A DNA stretch of 5,828 nt from Dehalococcoidia bacterium (GTDB taxonomy: Bacteria > Chloroflexota > Dehalococcoidia > DSTF01 > JALHUB01), in NCBI GenBank assembly GCA_022865685.1, contig JALHUB010000196.1, forward strand, positions 1 to 5,828, given 5' to 3'. The translations under genes were made by a program, and so were the position numbers. Shown one piece after another: positions 1 to 4,911 of the stretch. Numbering within the stretch: position 1 is the stretch's first letter; each line of letters begins with the position of its first letter. Under the pieces are notes generated by a model. That model was not told the DNA's origin. It saw nothing but the letters and a program-made list of their open reading frames with translations, and searched no databases.

Positions 1-420
1 CACGTCCGCCGCCGTCAGGGCGTTAACCGTGATCAGGCCCAGCGACGGCGGGCAGTCGATTATGACCAACTCGTAGGATGCCGTCACGCCCACCAGCGCC
101 TCTCGCAGGCGGTACTCCCTCTCTGCCACCGGCACGAGCTCCACCTCGGCGCCCGCCAGGTCCGCCGTCGACGGCAGCAGCCACAGTCCTTCCTGGCACG
201 TCGCGACGGCCACCGACGATGCCGCTACCCCGTCTACGAGCACCTCGTACACGCTGTCTCCCGTGCAGTCATCGAGACCCAGGCCCGCCGTGGCGTTCCC
301 CTGCGGGTCGGCGTCCACCAGCAGGACGCGGAGGCCACGATTCGCCAGGCAGGCGCCCAGGTTAATCGCCGTCGTCGTCTTACCGACGCCGCCCTTCTGG
401 TTCGCAACCGCGACAATCAC
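1..420 (-). CDS. parA: ParA/Soj chromosome-partitioning ATPase (N-terminal 140 aa; C-terminus beyond left edge)
   Basis: This is the N-terminal half of a Walker-type ParA/MinD ATPase. Members bind DNA non-specifically as ATP dimers and are released by ParB bound to parS, which moves the replicated origins apart. Three signatures are readable in order: the deviant Walker A KGGVGKTT at residues 9-16 with both lysines, the A' motif LLVDADPQ at 33-40, and the Walker B-type IDCPPSLG at 121-128. The N-terminus goes straight into the P-loop strand, as in short chromosomal Soj proteins, with no helix-turn-helix extension of the plasmid type. The GTG start (420-418) is the only start available, because an in-frame TGA lies at 429-427. 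It overlaps the kinase stop as GTGA, with GGAGG at 435-431 upstream, so translational coupling is likely. Family certain; the chromosomal role is inferred from the parS site and gene block in the same window. The rest of the gene and any parB lie outside. Confidence 0.97.
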   Translation of the reverse strand, partial: MIVAVANQKGGVGKTTTAINLGACLANRGLRVLLVDADPQGNATAGLGLDDCTGDSVYEVLVDGVAASSVAVATCQEGLWLLPSTADLAGAEVELVPVAEREYRLREALVGVTASYELVIIDCPPSLGLITVNALTAADV

Positions 421-1262
421 TCCAGCTCAACCTCCGGGTTTTCCGCCAGCACGCGCTCGATCTCCCGCCGCGTCGCCACCTTCGCCGTGCCCTCCGCTTC
501 GATGCTCAGGCCCGCCGCTGCGGACGCGAATCTCGCTGCGCTTGCCACCGACTTCGTCTCATCCAGCGCGATGACGAAGGCTGTGGCAAACACGTCGCCG
601 GCGCCCGTTGGATCTGCCTCCTCGTGCGGGAAGGCGCCTATCCTCCGCCAGCGCCCTTCGTGATAGACGCGCGCGCCGCCCTTTCCTTCCGTCACAACGA
701 CGACGGGTGCCTCCCGCTCCCACTTCTTCAGCACGTCCCCATCATCCTCGATGTCCTCGTCCGACACAACGACCACGCCGGCCCCGCGCACCGACTCGCC
801 CGCGTCCCAGCGACGTCGCACCACCAGCCCGTTCGGCTGCACTTCGCGTAGCCATCCCTGGGCGCAAAAGCCGACGAGCGCGTTCGGGAAGAGCTTCACC
901 ATGCCCGGTCGCACCTCGCGGAGCACCGGACCCAGCAGCACGATGCGCGCGCCCCGGCATTCCCGCGGCACGTCCTCCGGCCCTACCGGCGGCGCCTGCG
1001 CCCAGACGTGTTGGACGCGGATGCCCTTCTCGTAGCGGTTCTCGAAAGTCGTCGTTTCATCGGAAAGCGTTCGATGAACGCAGACATCCGGAAGGTATTC
1101 GTCCAGGTCGACGTCCGCCGAGGCCCGCGTGATCACGCTCGCGCGCAGGCCCAGTCGCGACGCCTGCGTGGCGGCATAGGTCACGGTGCCGCCGGGCCGC
1201 CAGGTGTCCTCCCTGACGTCCTTCACGACATGACCGATCACCACGAAATCGGGGGCAGTCAT
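417..1262 (-). CDS. PfkB/ribokinase-family carbohydrate or nucleoside kinase, substrate unknown
   Basis: A 281-aa cytosolic kinase of the PfkB (ribokinase) family, which transfers the ATP gamma-phosphate to a hydroxyl of a sugar or nucleoside. The C-terminal signature is intact: DPTGAGDVFATAF from residue 217, with D223 as the expected catalytic base and GAGD forming the anion hole. The N-terminal glycine pair is at 24-25 (RPGGTVTYAA), but the asparagine common a few residues later in this motif is replaced by Tyr29. TEGKGGARVY at 191-200 matches the strand and turn ahead of the nucleotide site. The protein is slightly short for the family (about 300 aa), and I cannot recognise a substrate. 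The ATG start has no clear Shine-Dalgarno, and upstream in-frame codons reach a stop without another standard start. It follows jag after 57 bp and overlaps parA by GTGA, so it probably shares a transcript with the partition gene. Family certain; substrate unknown. Confidence 0.92.
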   Translation of the reverse strand: MTAPDFVVIGHVVKDVREDTWRPGGTVTYAATQASRLGLRASVITRASADVDLDEYLPDVCVHRTLSDETTTFENRYEKGIRVQHVWAQAPPVGPEDVPRECRGARIVLLGPVLREVRPGMVKLFPNALVGFCAQGWLREVQPNGLVVRRRWDAGESVRGAGVVVVSDEDIEDDGDVLKKWEREAPVVVVTEGKGGARVYHEGRWRRIGAFPHEEADPTGAGDVFATAFVIALDETKSVASAARFASAAAGLSIEAEGTAKVATRREIERVLAENPEVELE

Positions 1263-1319
1263 CGATGTGAGGTTGATCTGCTCGCCGCCGGTTCGAACCT
1301 AGCTAACGGACGGTACTGC
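1263..1319. other. jag-kinase spacer with short palindromes, no clear promoter
   Basis: This is the longest gap inside the block (57 bp). It holds a perfect 10-bp palindrome GGTTCGAACC at 1290-1299. A small hairpin, CTGCC (1316-1320) with GGCAG (1326-1330), has a 5-nt loop carrying most of the jag stop codon. Neither is followed by a U-run, and I see no convincing -35/-10 pair on the minus strand. The spacer may be a processing site, a weak attenuator or simply unconstrained sequence. It is listed because it is where a separate promoter for the kinase-parA pair would have to be, if one exists. Confidence 0.25.
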
Positions 1320-2051
1320 CTAGCGGGCAGGCCGGATGACAACCTTGCGATTCTCGCCCTCGCCGATGCTCTCCGTTATCACCGTCGCGTCCTGCGCCAG
1401 AGCTAGATGGACGATCCGCCGCTCGTTCGGCGGCATCGGCTCCAGCGTCATCAACTGCTTCGTGGTTCGCACCCGCTCCGCCATGTGCAGCGCCAGGCTC
1501 CTGAGCGACTGCTCGCGCCGCCACCGGTAGCCGGCAACGTCGACGCCGAAGCCCGCCTTCGCTTTCAGCTTCCGCCCAACGATGAGGTTCACAAGGTATT
1601 GCAGCGACGCGAGGGTGTCTCCGCGCCGTCCTATGAGGATTCCCAGGTCGTCGCCGCTGATGTCGAGCACCGTCTTCACGATGGCCGAGCCGTCGCCGGG
1701 CGTCTCCGGCTCGCGCACGCGCACAGTAGCATCGACCTCCATCAGCGACAGCAGCTTCTCCAAGACCTCCACGCCGAGCGCGATGTCGTCCTCGCTGACC
1801 TCGTGCTCCGCCTCCGTCCCTTCCTGTGCCGGCGCTCCCACTTCCGCCTCTGCCTTCGGCCGGACGATTACCCGCGCCTCTTCGCCGCCGATGCCCAGTA
1901 TTCCGGAGCGCCCCTCCCTGACCACCTCTACCTCTACCTGCGTCCGCTCCAGTCCCAGCTCAGCCAGTGCCTTCTCTACAGCTTCATCGACCGTCTTACC
2001 GCTTGCGTCTACGCTTTCCACGACGGGACCTCTTCCTGTAGCGACGCTCAT
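1320..2051 (-). CDS. jag: Jag/KhpB (EloR) RNA-binding protein: Jag-N, KH and R3H domains
   Basis: A cytosolic RNA-binding protein whose relatives (KhpB/EloR, the SpoIIIJ-associated Jag) work with KhpA and are linked to cell elongation and division in Gram-positive bacteria. All three domains are visible. Jag-N is at about 12-65, with the REGRSGILGIGGEEARV motif. An acidic linker spans 70-90. The KH domain is at about 95-172, with its GxxG loop G141-R-R-G144. The R3H domain is at about 178-243, with R211xxxH215. The ATG at 2051 gives 243 aa and overlaps yidC by 56 bp. A GTG at 2021-2019 (codon 11) is a strong alternative: it follows AGGAAGAGG (2037-2029) at 7 nt and would begin MESVDASGKTV, the usual start of the family. 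Overlap with yidC would then be 26 bp. Gene identity is very sure; I favour the GTG start but leave the longer form as the boundary. Confidence 0.95.
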   Translation of the reverse strand: MSVATGRGPVVESVDASGKTVDEAVEKALAELGLERTQVEVEVVREGRSGILGIGGEEARVIVRPKAEAEVGAPAQEGTEAEHEVSEDDIALGVEVLEKLLSLMEVDATVRVREPETPGDGSAIVKTVLDISGDDLGILIGRRGDTLASLQYLVNLIVGRKLKAKAGFGVDVAGYRWRREQSLRSLALHMAERVRTTKQLMTLEPMPPNERRIVHLALAQDATVITESIGEGENRKVVIRPAR

Positions 2052-2898
2052 CCGCTACGGCTTCCCCCGCTTCTGCTTCCTCGCCCTCTTCGTCCTCATC
2101 CGGCTCAGTCTTCTGTGCCGCGGGCGTCACCTGCGACGCCGCCGGCTTCGGCGCGGGCGCCGGCTGAAGCGAGAGGAGATTACGCCACGTCAGCCCACCG
2201 GAGCCCACGTATACATACTGCAGAACAATGCCGACCACGCTGGATATCACCCAGTATAGGGCCAGCCCGCTGGGGAAGGAAATCGCGAAGTACGTGAACA
2301 TCAACGGCATCATCCACAGCATGGTGCTGTTCATCGATGCCGAGCGTTCGTCCATCGCCGGCGGCGTCGTCATCTTCTGCTGCACAAACATCGTCGCGCC
2401 CGTGAGAACAGCCAGGATCACGTTCGGCTGCCCCAGGTTGAGGCCGACAAACTTGTTGCTCAGCGGCACCGCCTGCTGGATGAACGACCACGGGTATAGA
2501 TGCTTCGACAGGCTGATCGTGCTCTCCGGCACGTCGCCGACGGTGAGCCGGAGGACGCTGTACAGCGCGAACCATATCGGAAGCTGCGCGACCATCGGCA
2601 GCAGGCAGCCGAGCGGGTTCACTCCCGCCTCGCGGTAGATCTTCATGGTCTCTTCCTGCCGCCGCTTCGGGTCCTTGTGCTTCTTCTGGATCTCCTGCAA
2701 TCGACCCGACATCGCCGACATTGCCCGCGACGATCGAAGCTGCCGCAGCGTCAGCGGGAACGTGACGCCACGCATGACGACGGTGAAGATAATGATCGAC
2801 AGCCCAAAGCTGCCGAAGAAAGCATTGTTGAGCAACACGAGGGCATTCGCCATCGGGTTGACCAGTATCCAGTTCCAGAGGAGAGTGATGATATCCAC
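1996..2898 (-). CDS. yidC: YidC/Oxa1/SpoIIIJ membrane protein insertase
   Basis: A 300-aa polytopic membrane protein that inserts and folds membrane proteins, alone or with SecYEG. The hydrophilic-groove arginine is R43 in the first conserved transmembrane segment (VVMRGVTFPL). A cytoplasmic charged hairpin follows (58-92, with QKKHKD and KIYREAGVNP), then LGCLLPMVAQLPIWFALYSV at 96-115, a membrane segment around 158-173, and MLWMMPLMF plus FPSGLALYW (208-216) in the last pair. The large periplasmic domain of proteobacterial YidC is absent, as in the short Oxa1/SpoIIIJ form, but there is no lipobox cysteine at the N-terminus. The tail (245-300) is distinctive: a Pro/Ala linker, an Asp/Glu-rich run at 265-279, then an Arg/Lys-rich run at 285-300, likely for ribosome contact. 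The start is GTG (2898-2896) with a weak AGG-type ribosome site; the gap to the lipoprotein gene is 25 bp. The last 56 bp (or 26) overlap jag. Confidence 0.97.
   Translation of the reverse strand: MDIITLLWNWILVNPMANALVLLNNAFFGSFGLSIIIFTVVMRGVTFPLTLRQLRSSRAMSAMSGRLQEIQKKHKDPKRRQEETMKIYREAGVNPLGCLLPMVAQLPIWFALYSVLRLTVGDVPESTISLSKHLYPWSFIQQAVPLSNKFVGLNLGQPNVILAVLTGATMFVQQKMTTPPAMDERSASMNSTMLWMMPLMFTYFAISFPSGLALYWVISSVVGIVLQYVYVGSGGLTWRNLLSLQPAPAPKPAASQVTPAAQKTEPDEDEEGEEAEAGEAVADERRYRKRSRRGKRRRKR
2029..2037 (-). promoter_or_regulatory. Shine-Dalgarno supporting a GTG start for jag
   Basis: AGGAAGAGG lies 7 nt before the GTG at 2021-2019, inside the 3' end of yidC. The upstream ATG at 2051 has only a G-rich stretch about 10 nt ahead. 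The site therefore favours the shorter Jag, whose N-terminus also fits the family better. Confidence 0.6.
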
Positions 2899-2923
2899 GT
2901 CTTACCGACCTGATAGACCGATG

Positions 2924-4051
2924 CTACTGCGGCACCTGCACGCTCGTGATCGTCCCGTTCGCCGGATCGACCTTCTGCACGTCGCCGCTCTTCGTGCTGT
3001 AGTAGACCATGCCGCCATCCACCACGAGGTCGGACAGCACCCCCGAACCCGCTCTGCTCGACCAGACCTGGCTGCCCGTGCTCGCGTCCAGGCCGTACAC
3101 GTTCCCCTGGTCCGTTGCCACGATCAGCGTCGAGCCGACGGTTGCCGCGCCGCCGCGAACCACGCCGTTCGCGGAGAAAGGCTTGTCCCAGCGCAGCTCC
3201 CCGCTCGTCGCGTCCACTCCGTACACCTTGCCGCTCAGTGAGCCGAAGTAGACCGTGCCGCCGCTCACGAGAGCACGATTCCAGATCCAGTCGTCGGCCT
3301 TAAAGCGCCAGCGCATCTGCCCATTCGACGCATCCAGCGCGTACATATAATTGTCTAGCCCGCCGACGTACACCGTGCCGCTGTCCACCACCGGCGTGGA
3401 AGCTATCGCCCCGTCCGCCTTGAAAGGCTGCGGCCAGCCCGCCTCGCCCGTCGTGGCGTCGATTGCATACACTTTCTTATCCATGGAGCTGAAGTAGACC
3501 ACGCCGTTGCTGACCGCCGGCGTCGACCAAATCTTCTCGCCGGTGCAGAAGGGGTTGAAGCGCTGATCGCCGCCATCGACGGCAAAGGCATAGAGGCAGC
3601 GGTCCGCCGAGCCGACGTACACCGTGCCATCGCTCGCCACCGGCCCGCCGACGATGTGACCCTGCGTCCTCGCCGACCACTTCTCGCTGCCGTCCGACAG
3701 GTTCAGGGCATAGAGCGTGCCGTTGTAGGCGCCCACAAGCACGACGCCCTGCGAGACCGCGGGCGTGCCGTACAGCGCCGTCAGCGATATGTTGGATTTC
3801 GGCGGCGGGAAGGTCCAGTTCCGGCTGTTGGCCTGAAGGTCCACGTCGGCCAGAGACTGATGGTTCGGCGCCACCAGGAGCGTGCTGTCGGTAATCAGCG
3901 GACTTGCCCAGCCCTTAGGAGAGGTGACGCCGCCGCAGGCGGTCAGCAAGAGGACAAGCGATAGGGAGAAAAGGCCCAGACCCAGGGCCTTCGCAGCGCG
4001 CGATGTCTGAATCTTACTCCTCCGGCAGTCGCCTGAGGCGACATGTTTCAC
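2924..4051 (-). CDS. Exported lipoprotein with an 8-bladed PQQ/BamB-like beta-propeller
   Basis: A predicted membrane-anchored lipoprotein of up to 375 aa. A hydrophobic signal segment (23-38) ends in the lipobox LLLTAC with Cys39 as the lipidation site. The mature part is a series of about 40-residue repeats of the form GTVYVG..D..VYALDA.TG...W. I count eight, beginning near residues 56, 102, 142, 183, 225, 265, 307 and 347, which matches the eight blades of BamB-like propellers. BamB itself scaffolds outer-membrane protein assembly, but nothing here shows an outer membrane, so a general extracytoplasmic scaffold role beside YidC/YidD is the safer inference. True quinoprotein dehydrogenase activity is unlikely: the protein is short and I see no catalytic features. 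The GTG start at 4051 is the only standard start upstream of the signal segment, but it lacks a ribosome site and lies inside parS. See the alternative ATT start at 4012. Confidence 0.88.
   Translation of the reverse strand: MKHVASGDCRRSKIQTSRAAKALGLGLFSLSLVLLLTACGGVTSPKGWASPLITDSTLLVAPNHQSLADVDLQANSRNWTFPPPKSNISLTALYGTPAVSQGVVLVGAYNGTLYALNLSDGSEKWSARTQGHIVGGPVASDGTVYVGSADRCLYAFAVDGGDQRFNPFCTGEKIWSTPAVSNGVVYFSSMDKKVYAIDATTGEAGWPQPFKADGAIASTPVVDSGTVYVGGLDNYMYALDASNGQMRWRFKADDWIWNRALVSGGTVYFGSLSGKVYGVDATSGELRWDKPFSANGVVRGGAATVGSTLIVATDQGNVYGLDASTGSQVWSSRAGSGVLSDLVVDGGMVYYSTKSGDVQKVDPANGTITSVQVPQ
4017..4023 (-). promoter_or_regulatory. Strong Shine-Dalgarno inside the lipoprotein gene, pointing to an ATT start
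   Basis: GGAGGAG is the best ribosome-binding sequence near this gene. It lies downstream of the nominal GTG start, and the in-frame codon 6 nt after GGAGG is ATT (4012-4010). Starting there gives a 25-residue signal peptide ahead of Cys39 (M/I-QTSRAAKALG...), a normal lipoprotein length, and leaves parS outside the coding region. AUU starts are rare but real (infC is the classic case). Confidence 0.45.
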
Positions 4052-4059
4052 GTGAAACA
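4044..4059. promoter_or_regulatory. parS centromere-like site (ParB binding)
   Basis: TGTTTCACGTGAAACA is a perfect 16-bp palindrome that fits the bacterial chromosomal parS consensus TGTTNCACGTGAAACA at every position. ParB (Spo0J) loads here, spreads as a CTP-dependent clamp, and interacts with ParA. It lies between yidD and the lipoprotein signal sequence, overlapping that gene's nominal GTG start, and about 3.6 kb from the parA start. parS sites cluster near the replication origin, in line with the rpmH-rnpA-yidC-jag block around it. A match this long and exact is very unlikely by chance in one small window. Confidence 0.95.
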
Positions 4060-4075
4060 GGGCCCGCTGGCCCGT

Positions 4076-4288
4076 CTAATCGGGAACGGGGTCGTAGCCG
4101 CCCTTATGGAAGGGATGACAGCGACCCAATCGACAAATTGTAAGCCAGCCGCCTCGGAACAGCCCGTGGCGCTCGATGGCCTCGTAGCCGTACTCCGAGC
4201 ACGTCGGTTGGAAGCGGCACGCGGGTGACCGAAACGGCGACAGCGACCGCTGGTAGAATCGAATTGTGCCCAGCGCCAGTCTCTTCAT
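4076..4288 (-). CDS. yidD: YidD membrane protein insertion efficiency factor
   Basis: A 70-aa YidD protein, a small membrane-associated factor that helps YidC-dependent insertion in E. coli. The hallmark CRFQPTCSEYGYEAI begins at residue 24, with Cys24 and Cys30, and is followed by HGLFRGGWL, then RLGRCHPFHKGGYDPVP near the C-terminus with Cys57. An amphipathic N-terminus (MKRLALGTIRFYQRSLSP) precedes the motif, as usual. Its ATG overlaps the rnpA stop as ATGA, with GGGGGAGA immediately upstream, so it is probably translated by coupling. Length and position after rnpA are typical of the family. The next gene begins 24 bp later (or 63 bp, if the ATT start is used), with parS in between. Confidence 0.97.
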   Translation of the reverse strand: MKRLALGTIRFYQRSLSPFRSPACRFQPTCSEYGYEAIERHGLFRGGWLTICRLGRCHPFHKGGYDPVPD

Positions 4289-4656
4289 TCTCCCCCAACC
4301 TCTTCCGGCGCCTCATCCGCCTCCAGCTTCGCCATCACATCCGCCCGCGCCAGCAGCGACGCCAGCGACTCCCGCAGCTCCCGGTACGTCGCGTCCGCGG
4401 CGCTCCGGCGGGCTATCACTACCACGTCCCAGCCGTCCTTCATAGGAAACGATCGCACCACCTCGCGAAGGCGCCTTCGCACCTTGTTTCGCACCACCGC
4501 CTTGCCGACGGCACGCGAAGTGACGAAGCCGTAGCGATTGTGGGGCAGACCGTTGGCCCGCGGCCGTATCACCAGGAGCCTGCTGGAGAAGGACCGCCCT
4601 TCCCTATAGGCAGTGGCGAAATCGCTGCTCTTCCTGAGACGCTGTTCCCTTCGCAT
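4285..4656 (-). CDS. rnpA: Ribonuclease P protein component (RnpA, C5 protein)
   Basis: The 123-aa protein subunit of RNase P, which binds the catalytic RNA and helps it recognise the 5' leader of pre-tRNAs. The basic RNR motif RNKVRRRLRE is at 56-65, preceded by YGFVTSRAVGKAVV, and the family start R(L)RKSSDFATAYREGR covers residues 6-21. WDVVVIARRSAA (about 75-86) matches the following conserved strand. The last 20 residues are rich in Glu and Ala, an acidic tail I would not expect to contact RNA. The ATG at 4656 fits the family N-terminus, but no free Shine-Dalgarno precedes it: the spacer to rpmH folds as a hairpin ending 2 nt before the ATG. The stop overlaps yidD by 4 nt. Confidence 0.97.
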   Translation of the reverse strand: MRREQRLRKSSDFATAYREGRSFSSRLLVIRPRANGLPHNRYGFVTSRAVGKAVVRNKVRRRLREVVRSFPMKDGWDVVVIARRSAADATYRELRESLASLLARADVMAKLEADEAPEEVGGE

Positions 4657-4658
4657 CT

Positions 4659-4679
4659 GGCCCGGCCCAAGGCCTGGCC
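4659..4679 (-). promoter_or_regulatory. GC hairpin between rpmH and rnpA
   Basis: In the mRNA, GGCCAGGCC (4679-4671) and GGCCGGGCC (4667-4659) pair over a UUG loop, giving eight G-C pairs with one central A-G mismatch. The stem ends 2 nt before the rnpA ATG and 5 nt after the rpmH stop, so it occupies the whole ribosome-binding region of rnpA. It lacks a U-run, so it is not a classic terminator. A role in lowering rnpA translation, or as an RNA processing or stability element, is an inference from position. Confidence 0.6.
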
Positions 4680-4684
4680 GCGCT

Positions 4685-4822
4685 CTAGACCGTCAGCCGG
4701 TAGCGGCCCTTCGAACGGCGCGCTCGCAGCACGAGGCGCCCGCCGCGGGTGCTCATGCGGGCAAGGAATCCGTGGACTCGTTTCCGCGGAATACGTTTCG
4801 GCTGGTAGGTGCGTTTGGGCAC
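4685..4822 (-). CDS. rpmH: 50S ribosomal protein L34
   Basis: A small gene (45 aa) encoding L34, a highly basic protein of the large ribosomal subunit. The N-terminus PKRTYQPKRIPRKRVHGF, the central LARMSTRGGRLVLRARRSKGR and the end YRLTV match the family closely. The start is GTG (4822-4820), with AAGGAAGG at 4834-4827 as a good ribosome site, and the stop is TAG. Met23 is the only internal ATG, and starting there would lose half the protein. It is the first gene after the promoter at 4855-4883 and precedes rnpA by 28 nt, the near-universal bacterial order. Confidence 0.98.
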   Translation of the reverse strand: MPKRTYQPKRIPRKRVHGFLARMSTRGGRLVLRARRSKGRYRLTV

Positions 4823-4854
4823 TTCACCTTCCTTCAGTTGTGCATCTGAACACA

Positions 4855-4883
4855 ATGATAGAGTAGCCGCTTGGGGGTGTCAA
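4855..4883 (-). promoter_or_regulatory. Sigma-70-type promoter for the rpmH operon
   Basis: TTGACA (4883-4878, full consensus) and TATCAT (4860-4855, 5 of 6) are separated by exactly 17 bp. Transcription would begin near the A at 4847, leaving a 5' leader of about 25 nt before the rpmH GTG, with the ribosome site in it. The distance and match make this a confident prediction for the whole rpmH-rnpA-yidD run. Confidence 0.85.
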
Positions 4884-4886
4884 TCG

Positions 4887-4904
4887 CCGCCGACGCGACG
4901 ACGG
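4887..4904 (-). terminator. Possible weak terminator hairpin after the transglycosylase gene
   Basis: CCGUCG (4904-4899) can pair with CGGCGG (4892-4887) around a 6-nt loop, with one G-U pair, 7 nt after the slt stop and just ahead of the rpmH -35 box. No U-run follows, so intrinsic termination would be weak at best. It may only reduce read-through into rpmH. Confidence 0.3.
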
Positions 4905-4911
4905 TGCACGT

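Noticed and set aside
1280..1330. tRNA-like GGTTCGAACC (T-arm resemblance) between jag and the kinase
   Set aside because: No acceptor stem, anticodon arm or D-arm can be placed around it, and the spacer is too short for a tRNA; it is only a short palindrome.
1407..2297. Long open frame (296 codons) on the plus strand opposite jag and yidC
   Set aside because: It is antisense to two well-recognised genes, has low-complexity Arg/Leu/Pro-rich content typical of high-GC shadow frames, and resembles no family.
3475..3490. DnaA-box-like TTATCCATG within the lipoprotein gene
   Set aside because: Two mismatches to TTATCCACA, a single copy, within well-conserved coding sequence, and no AT-rich unwinding region near it; not evidence for an origin here.
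3242..3640. Near-identical short DNA repeats (CCGACGTACACCGTGCC and variants)
   Set aside because: They encode the repeated GTVYVG core of the propeller blades, so protein repeats explain them; they are not a mobile or CRISPR repeat.
4043..4228. Plus-strand frame beginning MFHVKQ
   Set aside because: Its start lies within the parS palindrome, a common source of false starts reading MFHVK, and the frame runs antisense to yidD.
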